Positions 1 to 9,028 of a DNA stretch of 26,278 bases are shown piece by piece. The position numbers and the translations under genes are program-made. Numbering within the stretch: position 1 is the first letter of the stretch; each line of letters opens with the position of its first letter. Under the pieces are notes generated by a model. The model saw only the letters and a program-made list of their open reading frames with translations, was not told the origin of the DNA and did no database searches. Source of the DNA: Physocladia obscura. Its lineage: Eukaryota > Chytridiomycota > Chytridiomycetes > Chytridiales > Chytriomycetaceae. The stretch covers positions 1 to 26,278 of the forward strand of contig JADGJH010000184.1 in assembly GCA_027596945.1 (NCBI GenBank), written 5' to 3'.

Positions 1-120
1 AGGCTATAAGAAGGCTGTTGGATTTTGACTTTTGAAAACATTCTAAAAATAAATAACTCTCTACCCAAAACTACTATTAAGCTTAAGAACAATACTAAGC
101 CTTACAACTCAAAAACCAAC
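1..120. other. AT-rich left edge beyond recognisable LINE coding sequence
   Basis: Reading the minus strand down from the LINE endonuclease region, coding-like sequence can be followed to about position 121. Below that, base composition becomes strongly AT-rich and all frames close quickly. This could be a junction where the element was broken, or a badly decayed stretch before the reverse transcriptase. The window edge prevents a decision. No gene is seen here. Confidence 0.35.
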
Positions 121-1259
121 AGGGAGTTCACTCTCAATTGTGTCTTGTACTTCCCCAAGTTGTCCACAAACTGTTTCCCACTGTTGTTCTAGTTCCTTAG
201 TCCAGAATTCAGCTGGTAGTCTATCAGTCACTTTAAGCCAACCAATTGATGCTGCAGCTGCACCTCAATCCACTCACAAATTCCAGACCAAGCTGATTCC
301 ACAGCAGTTTGTAGGTGTTCTCTGTTGTTTCTGTGAATGGCAAGACGAGAAACATAGATGAAGTGCCTACATAGCAGGACCAAATGGTGTCACTAGAGTG
401 CATTCACCAGTACTATCCACCCCTGCTGCAGGGCTTTCAAGAGTCTTTTCAAGATCAACCAGAGCTCTCTGAGCCTTTTGCTGTGTTTTCCCCAGCTCTG
501 CCAAGTATTTCTTTGCATGTTTGGGTTGTGTGAGACAACAGATGTTCCACTGTGAGAATTGCTTATCAGTTGGTGCAATATCTAGTGGTATGGACAAAGT
601 TAGCAGCCTATGATCAGACCCTCCAAGCAATTCCTGCTCATGGATCACTAAATCCAAAACTGGGAAGTTTGCCAGGATTAGGTCTGGAATGCCTCTGCCA
701 CCACCTTAGAATGTATTCCATTTGCCCCTGACTGGTGCTTGAATTTGCAGCACTGAGTTCAAGAGTTCATTTTTGTAGAATACACCTCTGGTATTCAGTA
801 ACAAGTTTCTGGTGTCCTCGCCCATTTGCGCATTCAGGTCGCCCACACAACACAGCATAGTGAGAATCCATCATAATACAACCCAGTTGCATCCAGAATT
901 GATGTGAGGGCTGAGTTTGCTGCCGAGGGGGGGACATAGACTGTCAGAATGACCAAGTGGTCCACCCTGAGTACTGCAAACAGGCTGTCTGGGTGTTCAA
1001 AGACCACTTGGAGTTGGTTGTTTTGGTTGTTTTTAGCAAATGCCAGAATGCCCCCCATGTTTTGACAGCCCCCTGCAATTACTTGGTCATTGTTGTTGGT
1101 TAGATTTATCAGATGAGGTCTAAAGGGGACAGATGCTGTTGGAGAAAGCCAAGTTTCCACCAACAGAGTGAGGTCAATGTAACTATCTGTGTTGAACCTC
1201 CAGACTTCCTCAGCCTTGTTGGCAAGTCTGTTGAGTTTTGTAAAATTGACTTTAATCAT
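121..1259 (-). pseudogene. LINE ORF2 N-terminus: APE-type endonuclease, broken
   Basis: The ATG at 1259-1257 overlaps the ORF1 stop (ATGA). The first 140 codons carry exonuclease/endonuclease/phosphatase hallmarks: LTLLVETWLS (the metal-binding Glu motif), a GGILAF strand and a VYVPPS strand. A frameshift near 840-848 moves to the frame with GDLNAQMG (829-843), the catalytic Asp/Asn motif of the fold. A TAA at 708-706 follows, then the terminal GGSDHRLL motif (SDH at 618-610). After it comes the linker that normally precedes the reverse transcriptase, broken by TAG at 369-367 and further shifts near 365 and 225. In an active element this nuclease nicks target DNA to prime reverse transcription. 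The ordered motifs E, GDLN and SDH make the family call firm. The reverse transcriptase is outside the window or lost. Confidence 0.85.
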
Positions 1260-3141
1260 TGGCTTTCAGCCACCACGGCTGAGGGGCCAGGTTCTAAAGC
1301 CAATGCCATTGTCATTGATTCATTGTCAGAGTCAGCATCCAGGTTCAAAGCACCCAGTTCAGCTGATTCTCCACTTCCTGTACTGCTAATTCCCAGATTC
1401 TTATAGGCAAACTGTGAGTAGGCACTGACAAGAGGTACAAACAGCTGTAGGAGAGACTCCTTGGGAGACTTCTTTATTGTATCAAACATGGTGCTAGTGG
1501 CCTGTTTGAGAGTCTCCAGTGCTCCGTTAAGTACTGTGACATGAAGGCTCCATGTTGAAGCATTGGGGCACAGATATGCAAGGTGCTTTGCGGCTTGCTG
1601 CTTTGCTGTCTCTCCAAGTGGTTTTTCATCCAGCCCCATTGCCAATGGGTTAAACTCATCAGATAGCACCTGCTGGCCATGCTCCTGTAGAATCTGTACA
1701 ACCAACAGAACATCTGCAATAGGGCAGTGGAGCTTAACAATTGAGTTACTGATTGTTGAGTGCATTACTATGTTGCTGCAAACTCCCATTTGCACCACAT
1801 ATGCATTAATCAGCTGCTTGCAGTCTTTTGGTTGACAGGCGCAAAGCTGCCAGTTACTGTGTAGCTCCACACAAACAATTGCAAATGTCTTTGGAGCTGG
1901 GAGCTCCTTAGACATCCTGATTGCGTCTTTCTGGCGCGAGCAGTAGACTGACTGGTCCCACTGTTGGCAGTTTGCAGTGGGTGTTGTTTTGGCACCAGAG
2001 CCAGTGGCTGTGTCTGTTTTTTTGGACCACAACAAGCCACAGTGACCCAATTGTTTGCCACTGGAGCTGGCACCTCAGCAACTTTGCACGCAGGCACTTG
2101 CACTGTTGGTGCATGCACTTGTGCCTGTTGTGTGACTGGTGCAAGCCCTGGCACGTTTGTCCATTAACTTTGCACCAGTTTTCAATACTGGTTCTCAGCC
2201 ATTGGGACCACATTTGCAGGGCGGCTGCCTGGCGCACTGCTAGCATTTCCATTTGCAGTGAACTGCTGGCCAGTAATTGCAGTCAGCAGCTCAATGAGCT
2301 GCTGGAACTGTGCTCAAATGCCTGCTGCCTCTGCTTTGGTGCAATCAGCACGCTCTTTGGCTTTTTCAATTTGCACAATTAGGTCAATCTGTCCAGGGAT
2401 GCAGGTGCAAGCATTTGGTGTTGTCGGGGCCAGTGTTGTTTTTCTGAGGTACACTGACAATTCAGCAGTCACCAAAGTTGGCAGGACTCTGCCAGCCAGT
2501 TGTCCAGTGAGGATTGGCAGCGTAAACAGCCATGACAGCGACGCAGCCATGCTTTCAAACTGAAATGGCGCATTTGTGCTGGGAATTGCAACTGTTGCTG
2601 TGGTTTTGCTCAATGCTGTGGCAGTTGCTGCCACTTGGTTTTGGGTGGCACCAATGGCCATTTCATTTATTTTTGGTGCCTCGTCTGTTAAAGCATCACT
2701 CAGCACAGCTCCTTTCACAGCCGTTGCAATTGGGACAAAGGACAACATCTGCTGCACTTTTGTCTTGCCAATGCTTGTTGGCTGCAATCCAGATCTCATT
2801 GCCGTTTGCTCATCAGATTCATTGATGCGCAGCATTGACTCTGCTCACAGATGCTTCTTTGCTGGCTGCACTGGCACAAGCTTCAAGTGCTCTGACTTCC
2901 ATTCTGCTAAGAGGTCAGCAGCGGCAGACTTGTCTTCGCGAAGTGCAGCATCAAGGCGGCACTGACAGTTGCACATCCTGCACTTAAGCTGGATATACGC
3001 AAAGCCAAATTGGTTTGGGTTCCTGCCAGTGCCGTTTGCTGTAAGAGTTGCAGGCTTGCAGTCCTGGGTAGGACAGTGAGCCTGGTTGCATATGTGCTTT
3101 GCTAGCGCTGCTTCAAAAAGAACAAAGGGGACAGATGTCAT
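1256..3141 (-). pseudogene. LINE ORF1 (gag-like nucleic-acid-binding protein), broken
   Basis: ORF1 starts at an ATG at 3141 and ends at a TGA at 1258-1256, about 625 codons. The frame from 3141 runs to about 1930, interrupted by TGA at 2847-2845, TGA at 2316-2314, TGA at 2184-2182 and TAA at 2166-2164. A one-base shift near 1925-1935 then moves reading to the frame that ends at 1256. The N-terminal 60 residues hold a Cys/His cluster (CNQAHC followed later by CRMCNCQC) that could bind zinc. The middle is rich in Ala, Thr, Pro and Gln. The C-terminal part contains the segment AIRMSKELPAPKTFAIVCVE followed by an alpha/beta-looking stretch. Three of the four stops are TGA, which would fit decay of CGA codons. 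Function is inferred from position before an APE-type ORF2; sequence similarity to known ORF1 proteins is weak by eye. Confidence 0.65.
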
Positions 3142-3201
3142 TTTTCAACAAGATTCCTTCTAACACTAACATAGTGAAAGTCAAAACGCAGACTTTAACA
3201 C

Positions 3202-3357
3202 ATGCCGCCATCCACTCCAAGTACTCCAAAGAGCATCCATAACATGGCTGATGGGGAAAGCAACAAATTTGAGTCCCAGAGCAATGCTGAAAATGTTCAG
3301 AACATTGAGAAATTTACTACCAGTCAAACTAGAAAACAAACCTTTTACTTACAATAA
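3202..3357 (+). CDS. Small unidentified ORF, 51 codons
   Basis: An ATG at 3202 opens a frame that ends at TAA 3355-3357. The product begins MPPSTPSTPKS and is polar throughout, with many Ser, Thr, Asn and Gln residues. It lies about 60 bp from the LINE ORF1 start on the opposite strand, so the two starts are divergent. It could be a first exon, the start of a gene disrupted by the LINE, the start of another retroelement's gag, or chance. I do not recognise it. Confidence 0.22.
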   Translation: MPPSTPSTPKSIHNMADGESNKFESQSNAENVQNIEKFTTSQTRKQTFYLQ

Positions 3358-3741
3358 GTTAAAGTATTTGCCAGTAGCACTACAACTCTATAATAACAAG
3401 GTCTCCAGGGCAGCTTGAGTATGACATATGAAGGAAAATCAAAGGTTCTTTGACTGCAAGTGTTTTGTGCTGTGATTCAGTGATTGCAACTTCTTGCAGC
3501 TCCAACTTGATCAAAAGAAATATAACCTCCTTATTGAAGCAAAAATAGAATTGGCATGTTGGATCATCTAAAGTGTTAAAGTTGAAGCAAGCTGCTGAGA
3601 TTCAAATAGCTTTATAGTCTACAATCATTGTGTGACAGCCCACAATTATAGTAGACAGAATTACAGCATTTAAGTGGTGCCTTTTGCATCTGTGAGTTCA
3701 CAAGTCTTCATTTTTTCAAATTTTCATGAGGCAAACATGCA

Positions 3742-3792
3742 CAACAATTTCCTTGTTGCCACCACAAAAATCTCACAAGGAAATTTTTGTTG
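3742..3792. repeat. Imperfect inverted repeat (14 and 17 nt arms)
   Basis: Left arm CAACAATTTCCTTG (3742-3755) pairs with the right arm CAAGGAAATTTTTGTTG (3776-3792), leaving three extra bases in the right arm and a 20-nt loop. It could form a hairpin. No flanking gene makes it a terminator, and no function is assigned. Confidence 0.4.
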
Positions 3793-4576
3793 AAAACCTG
3801 CCTTAAACAAGCCAAATACAGTAATTAGCATTTGATACTCTATTGATGATGTTATTATTTAGTATATTCAGTTATGGATGGCAAATTTGTCTTGATTCCA
3901 GAAATCTCAGTCATGTGTTCGAAGACAAGCAATGCTTGTGCTTTGCTCATAACTCAAAGCATCATGAAATAAATTGCTGATAAGTACCTGAGGAACTGGT
4001 GTATGGTTTTGGTAAGTTGAAGAGAATAGTAGAAAGTTCTGCTGGTAGTTGTAGCAGCTTGAATCAACTAATTTAATACTTTATATCTCAGAACTAAATG
4101 ATAAGAGTTTGAGATGTAAGTATAGGATGAAGTTGGAATAGAAGATTTTATATTTAAGATGTACTTTGTATTTATTTGATAATATTGACAACAGTCTAAT
4201 TTACAACAATGTAAACTTCTTGGTCAAAGTTGAATATTCATTATGGTATACACTGTTGATTCTAACTCAATTGTCAATGCACTATTGCAACTTGATGTCT
4301 GCCTTGCATGCTAGCAAATAGTATACAACTTGTTGCCCTCTGCAGTGTTTTTATAAATGGACATGCTACACTCGGACACTCCACAAATCTATTTTCCTCC
4401 AGCCAACTGTTTTGCTTTTCTTCCCATAGATATGCACCTTATTTTACGCTATATATACCTGTTTGCACTTCCAGTGTTTTATCAACATTCTCAGGTTTGA
4501 TTTATATTTTTTGCAGTGGCTGAATAAGCACCATTTTATCAATGACCATATGTTAGTAAGCTCTAATAACATCCCC

Positions 4577-5040
4577 TTATGTGTTTATGCATTGAATTGG
4601 TCTGGAATATTTGTGTCTCATGAAGTGATATTCTCTAAGTAATTGTTTTGAGTCATTCACAATAGTGAATTCATCTCAATCTCTGTTGTGGTGATCTCCA
4701 TAAGGCATCTTGTGCATCTTTCTCAAGGTTTTGGTGTGTTGGATGCCTTGACTCAGATTTTTTTTGGTGTTTTCAGTATAATTGGGATTTTCCAAGTGCC
4801 TTTCTCACACTTGATTTCCATCTGGATGTACTCTGCTACTTTGCTTGACAGTTTGCCCATGTAGTATTTCTGGTCAAAAGGGATGATATAGATTTTCCAT
4901 ACATTGTTTCGCAACTGCAATTTGGAATTACAAATGATCGAAAACATTACTAAACAGAGCCTCTCCACTCCATATGTAATAATACAACAATTAATCACTT
5001 TTGGTTTTGTTTCTGGTGAATAGGGTGAACAAGAAGCAAT
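4577..5040 (-). pseudogene. Remnant resembling the GIY-YIG endonuclease end of a Penelope-like element
   Basis: On the minus strand from about 5040 to 4753 a frame reads through a YGVE motif and then VWKIYIIPFDQKYYMGKLSS. This has the layout of the GIY-YIG domain of Penelope-like retroelements: a YGI-like motif about 30 residues upstream of a V-Y-K-I-P strand, then a YYIG-like turn and a helix (KVAEYIQMEIK). After a frame change, 4675-4577 reads DEFTIVNDSKQLLREYHFMR and continues to a TAA. This resembles the C-terminal helix region of the same domain, with DHHNRD just before it in the position of the conserved H-x-I-D-W stretch. The reverse transcriptase, expected at higher coordinates, is absent; the F-box gene starts at 5065. 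The assignment rests on motif order seen by eye in a decayed sequence, so it is tentative. Confidence 0.45.
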
Positions 5041-5064
5041 TATGTGACTTTTCTTTTCTTGGAA

Positions 5065-6252
5065 ATGGCGAAAGGGGTGACAACAACAGCATCAGCAACT
5101 CGGCATCAACAGCAAAATACTTTAGCAGCTACGTTAACAACGCTGCCGGATGAACTATTGCTGGAAACGTTGAGCTGGCTGCATCCGACAATTGCACTGC
5201 GTGCGGCGAACGCATCAAAAACACTCCGTCAATGTGTTTTCTCGGCCCACTTTGCGCGGGCAAATCTACGCCGCTTTATGAGAACTAGGCCCTGTAGTTT
5301 CGATAATTCAACTGGCGTTATTCGCCGAGTGCACGAATACGACGCACTTTTCTTTCGCTGGCCCAAAGTCTATCAGACTGTTTACGCGCAGCTTTATCTG
5401 GCACCTCTAAGAGGGCTGAATTGGGGAGACAGCGATGCTCCCGGAGCCAGAAATTGCAATGACGAAACAACGAGCGATAAAGCGATTGATCGAGATCATT
5501 ATGAAGATACCGAGAACGACAATGATAATGACAATGACGATGATCTTGATGCCGTCCAAATGCGTCGCGAATACGGCGGCGGTTTTGTAGGTCATCTGGA
5601 CGCGCCAATTCCCGCTGCAATTGGTCTGCTTTCTCCCACAAATCTCGTGCTAATCAACTTGAACCAATGCGGTCTGGTCGGCCAGATTCCCGTCGAGCTG
5701 ACTTCTCTGCATGCCCTTCGCGTCTTGTCCATGGCTATAAATAAGCTCACTGGCAATATTCCCGATGAAATCGGCAATTTGTCGAACCTTGTTTCAATTA
5801 ACCTGTTTTACAACGAACTTGACGGCGCAATTCCTTCGTCGTTCGGAAACCTTGTTAATCTGACTGAATGTTTCATGGGTTGGAATAAACTTAGCAGCGT
5901 AATTCCACGCTCTATTGGTTCCATGCGAGCTTTGAAAACTCTGAGTTTGGCTGAAAACCTTCTGGAAGGCGATTTACCTGAAGGTCTCTATGACCTTGAT
6001 AACCTTGAAGCCGTGTTTTTGAATGATAATTTTTTGACGGGATCGATATCTCCCGCGATTGTAAAGATGGAACGGCTGACTCAGCTGTATTTGTCAAATA
6101 ACCAACTGTCTGGAGCTGTACCACAAGAGATGTTGGCACTCGATTATTTTACTGGTGGCGATTTAAGCGGAAATTCTTTAACTATTGACTTTGAGATTCA
6201 GGGTTTAAAACTTTACACCCCTGCTGTACAGCCCACACTCTCGTCTCTGTGA
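5065..6252 (+). CDS. F-box / leucine-rich-repeat protein, 395 aa
   Basis: An uninterrupted frame from the ATG at 5065 to the TGA at 6250-6252. Residues about 24-68 form an F-box (LTTLPDELLLETLSWLHP and following), the module that binds Skp1 in SCF ubiquitin ligases. Residues about 130-175 are a very acidic linker with runs of Asp and Asn. From about residue 190 to 375 there are 7-8 plant-type LRRs of about 24 residues with the L-x-G-x-I-P signature (for example LTGNIPDEIGNLSNLVSINL). No signal peptide or membrane helix is seen, so the product is probably cytoplasmic or nuclear; the LRRs would select a substrate for ubiquitination (inference). An upstream in-frame GTG at 5044 is not a likely eukaryotic start. 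The last seven codons and the stop lie inside the left inverted repeat of the neighbouring mobile element, so the original C-terminus may have been replaced. Confidence 0.85.
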   Translation: MAKGVTTTASATRHQQQNTLAATLTTLPDELLLETLSWLHPTIALRAANASKTLRQCVFSAHFARANLRRFMRTRPCSFDNSTGVIRRVHEYDALFFRWPKVYQTVYAQLYLAPLRGLNWGDSDAPGARNCNDETTSDKAIDRDHYEDTENDNDNDNDDDLDAVQMRREYGGGFVGHLDAPIPAAIGLLSPTNLVLINLNQCGLVGQIPVELTSLHALRVLSMAINKLTGNIPDEIGNLSNLVSINLFYNELDGAIPSSFGNLVNLTECFMGWNKLSSVIPRSIGSMRALKTLSLAENLLEGDLPEGLYDLDNLEAVFLNDNFLTGSISPAIVKMERLTQLYLSNNQLSGAVPQEMLALDYFTGGDLSGNSLTIDFEIQGLKLYTPAVQPTLSSL

Positions 6253-6425
6253 GAATTCTCTAATAAAATTTTGAATTTCAGAGATTTACACTGCGGCGAG
6301 TGACGAATCAACTCAACTTTGAATGGTGTGTCATTGTTCACTCAATGATAGTGGGGAATAGTGTGGATTATGTTAGTGAGACTCTCCGCTTTAAATGACA
6401 TGTTTATGAGAGTATTGTGCGTCGT
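6232..6425 (+). repeat. Left terminal inverted repeat
   Basis: Begins CCCACACTCTCGTCTCTGTG and pairs with the reverse complement of 14765-14964. It covers the last codons and stop of the F-box/LRR gene. Similarity may extend a little outward (TTTACACCCC here against TTTACCCCC at the right end), so the exact terminus is uncertain. Confidence 0.8.
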
Positions 6426-6580
6426 CAACTGAACTTTGTAGTGTGAGGATTGTCTACTCAAATATAATGAGTAATAGTGTGAGGAATTATAGTGAGAGTT
6501 CAATAGTGTAATTTATGTTAGTGAGAGTTGTCGCTGTGATTGATAGTTTTTATTTGAATAAGAGTATTGTGTGTCTATTA
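6309..6580 (+). repeat. Two diverged tandem units in and after the left inverted repeat
   Basis: Unit 1 (6309-6425) starts CAACTCAACTTTGAATGG; unit 2 (6426-6580) starts CAACTGAACTTTGTAGTG. Both contain TTATGTTAGTGAGA and end near GAGTATTGTG followed by GTC. Unit 2 is longer by about 37 bp. The right repeat carries a single equivalent unit. Short ATAGTG and GTGAG motifs recur throughout. Confidence 0.7.
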
Positions 6581-6619
6581 ACTATACCAAGGTACAAAAA
6601 GTCCAAAAAAATCCAATTT

Positions 6620-7494
6620 TAAGTCAGATGACGATTTTGTGAAAAAGCTCAGTCAGCAGTCTTCCCCAGTGAAAAAGAAAAGGCGGAAGACCACTGATGA
6701 AAATGAGGTATGGTTTTATCTGTTTATGTTGCTTTGATTTAACTGATTTTACTCTACTCAATTGAATTCAAAGCCGGATTTTCGCAAACTCTGACAGGGA
6801 GCGTTGGCGCCCACATTGATTTTTTTAATATATACAGTTTAGATGAGGAAGATGAAAAAAAAGTAAGTACCCTTCCTTATTTGAAATACATGTATTTAAA
6901 GTGTTGAATGAATAGGAAAATGAAAAAAAGTATCTGCGGAGAAAAATAGAATTTCGGATGAAGGCGAAAAAACTGGAGAGCCGATTTTTACGGTACTGGT
7001 ATTTTGTCTGCGTTTGTCTTTTGTACCCTTCTTGCTCACTTTTTGCTTTTCATAGAGTGCCTTCACGTACTCAAATCCTCTTGTACATATCACTGATGCT
7101 CGCGACTTGGACAAAATCCCTGCTAATCTCTCTCCATCTGGTCTCTCGGTGAAAGACGGAAACTGCTGTCCCGATTCCATCATTCTTGCGCACCAATCCA
7201 CTACAACTCCTCCACTATTTCGTGCCGCAGTCATAAGTTTCATTCGCTCCAATCAAACGAAATTCTCTGCCGATATTCAAATGGCTTACGGATGCTCTGT
7301 TGAACAGTATTTAACGAACATGTCTCGTGACGGCGAATTTGGCGAAGCAATATTTATCATGGGCGCCTGTGTTCTCGGCGTTTCTATCACATTATTCACA
7401 TCCAATTCTCACAATGGAGCGACATCAATCACATCTCAAACTTTCGCCCCTATACGTCCAACCATCAAAACCATACAAATTCATTACCTGTAGG
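6620..7494 (+). pseudogene. OTU-type cysteine protease fragment, intron-containing
   Basis: Several exon-like pieces can be joined. One is basic and looks like a nuclear-localisation stretch (SSPVKKKRRKTTDENE, ending near 6707 at a GT donor). A Lys/Arg-rich piece lies at about 6876-6990. The main exon is about 7055-7492. That exon holds the OTU signature DGNC (7155-7166; the Cys is the expected nucleophile) followed by about 100 residues with an OTU-like pattern, including SVEQYLTNM, GEFGEAIFIMGA and the strands VSITLFTSN and TIQIHYL. The C-terminal catalytic His motif (HYN-like) is missing on this strand: a TAG at 7492-7494 ends the frame. OTU proteases cleave ubiquitin from proteins. They also occur as extra domains in some DNA transposons and viruses (established). 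Exon borders at the 5' side do not all agree in phase, so a complete gene could not be built. Confidence 0.6.
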
Positions 7495-7671
7495 TCTACT
7501 CCGGAATCTCTCCGGCAATTTTCAACAAGATTGTTGTAATGGGATTGGCGAGTGATTATCCTTTGAGTAGAAGGGAGGCCTGTTTCGGGGTCAATAATGG
7601 GAACGAGTTGCGAGTCTCCAGTATCAAGATGGAATGGACTGTTATTTTTCGTTAAGACGGCTTCAAAACAA
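7490..7671 (-). pseudogene. Opposite-strand exon-like fragment with an SHYNNL motif
   Basis: The minus strand is open for about 60 codons between a plausible acceptor (AATCAG) near 7672 and a good donor (CTACAG followed by GTAATG) at about 7490. It contains LVPIIDPETGLPSTQRIITR followed by QSHYNNLVENC. H-Y-N-x-L is the shape of the catalytic His motif that ends OTU domains, and this is the motif missing from the OTU exon directly beside it on the other strand. It may be an inverted piece of the same gene or of a second OTU copy. The plus strand is also open here for about 50 codons, so the strand choice is a judgement based on motif and splice sites. Confidence 0.35.
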
Positions 7672-7705
7672 TTTCTGATTTTTTTTTATATCCAAACAGG
7701 ATAAC

Positions 7706-9028
7706 ATGAAGTGTAAACGACCACTAGCCGATGATGTGAGGACCGTTTCACACTTATTAACATTCTAATACACCAATACTGATACTCGTTTGGGTCAGAA
7801 ATCATCGGATCTCCACTTACCGAAGGCTGTCAGGATTCAGCAACTCCCTTCGCCACAGACTGTACTTGCACTTGTGTCAGCACCACCTCAACTGCAACCA
7901 CTTGTTCCCCTTGTTGTCTCTGCTGTGCCTTCTCGTCGAATTTGTACCAGAAACAAATGTGTTGAAGGCAGTCGTCGGAAGAATGGTTCTATTGTGACGT
8001 TCAACGCTCGAAAGAAATCTGGTGGACATTACAAGGAGTGCGACCAGTGTGAAAAGCGCACAACCGTCAAAAATGATGCCGACCCAGAAGTTGGAAACCC
8101 GAAAGTAAGTGTTTTATTCACCCCCAACAAAATAGCCGAGATGTCCCCAAACCCCCCCTAATTTAAAGACGATCCTCAGCCGGGTCCTGTTCTCCTCACC
8201 GTCATTCTTATTGAACTGAACCCCATAAACCTCCCTTTATATACCCATCATGTTACTATTTGGAGCCCCTATGTAACCTTTTTGCATGAATTAGAAAACT
8301 GACGAAGTGAAGAATGGTATGGCATGTTCAATTTCGTCTTGTCGAAAAACGCTTGGAATCGGGTATGTGGAGATTGATGGAAAGAAGTATTGTGATGCCA
8401 AATTTTATGAGAAAGATGTAAGATTCTTTGATGTTCTGTGTTTGCTTCTTTCTGATTGTTTCAAAAACAGCCATATGTACCTCTTCGCAACATGAAGAGA
8501 CAGGAATTGGAGACTCGGCTTCCAATGATGCCATCGAACCCACTTGGATGGATGCTGAGGATGCTGCCCAAGCTCGCATCATTGTGAACGAACAGATTTC
8601 TCCAATTCTCGCATATCCAAGTGCCTGCATCTACCCTTGTTTTGCTGCCAGGTATTGCCATGAACAAGAATCTACGGCTTTTCTCACTCAACCCGGTGGC
8701 TCTTATGAATCTACTTCTCGTGGAAAACTCGTGTCGCAAAAGGCTTCGCACCCAATCTTGACAAAATCTGATGGCCTCACAACTTTGGGCAGCCGGATTT
8801 CAAAGAAAGATGCTGTACGAGCAACGTAACTGGGTCAATATGGCTGCCTTGGAGAAAAAAATTCAGCAGATTCTCGCAATCGACTTTAAATTGTCCAATG
8901 GTCGCCGTTTGTTCCGAAACTATTTCGGTGGTGGGAGAGCTGCCAAGGATGGAGAACACTTGACTTATGGAGTGTATTTGACATATTCTGTTGGTGGGTT
9001 TGGAGATTTTATTTTGACTGTTCAGTGA
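7706..9028 (+). pseudogene. Unidentified cysteine-rich protein gene, intron-containing, probably broken
   Basis: Exons 7706-7735, 7799-8104, 8295-8417 and 8471 onward join in the same phase across three GT-AG introns. The predicted product starts MKCKRPLADD. It has a Pro/Leu/Val-rich linker and then two possible zinc-binding groups: CTRNKC with a later CDQC, and CSISSC with a later YC. The fourth exon meets TGA at 8585-8587 (191 aa). The same frame is open again at 8771-9028 after one more stop at 8756-8758 and contains GFQRKMLYEQRNWVNMAALE and a Gly-rich FGGGRAAKDG stretch. Either a further intron removes both stops or the gene is broken. It follows the OTU fragment on the same strand and could be its continuation. 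I do not recognise the family. Confidence 0.4.

Larger units (their letters stand above)
121..3200 (-). mobile_element. Decayed non-LTR (LINE) retrotransposon, 5' part: ORF1 plus start of ORF2
   Basis: A retroelement on the minus strand. Its 5' end lies near 3141-3200 and it runs toward the left edge of the window. Two consecutive reading frames are visible: an ORF1 of about 1.9 kb and an ORF2 that begins with an apurinic-endonuclease-like domain. This order is the usual one for non-LTR retrotransposons. The reverse transcriptase that should follow is not in the window. At least four in-frame stops and one frameshift in ORF1, and several lesions in ORF2, show a dead copy. The exact 5' end was not defined; no target-site duplication can be seen because the 3' end is missing. 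Confidence 0.8.
3142..4576. other. Mostly gene-free interval between two retroelement remnants
   Basis: About 1.4 kb without a convincing gene. The right end of the interval, up to 3200, is probably the LINE 5' untranslated region. One short ORF at 3202-3357 is listed separately. Around 3485-3560 (plus) a stretch reads LQLQLDQKKYNLLIEAKIEL before meeting stops; it looks protein-like but is not recognised, and may be another decayed mobile element. The rest is AT-rich with stops in all frames. Confidence 0.5.

Noticed and set aside
4308..4523. 71-codon plus-strand ORF rich in Cys, Ser and Phe
   Set aside because: No motif, AT-driven composition, and it lies opposite the decayed retroelement remnant; it looks like chance.
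5044..5064. Earlier GTG start for the F-box/LRR gene
   Set aside because: Eukaryotic initiation at GTG is unlikely; the ATG at 5065 is in frame and closer to the F-box.
5318..5641. Minus-strand ORFs across the F-box/LRR gene
   Set aside because: Shadows of the conserved LRR coding frame on the plus strand.
6215..6235. Target-site duplication for the TIR element
   Set aside because: The bases just outside 6232 and 14964 do not match as a direct repeat under any of the small boundary shifts tried by eye.
8461..8751. Minus-strand 96-codon ORF
   Set aside because: It is antisense to phase-consistent exons of the plus-strand cysteine-rich fragment and shows no protein-like pattern.
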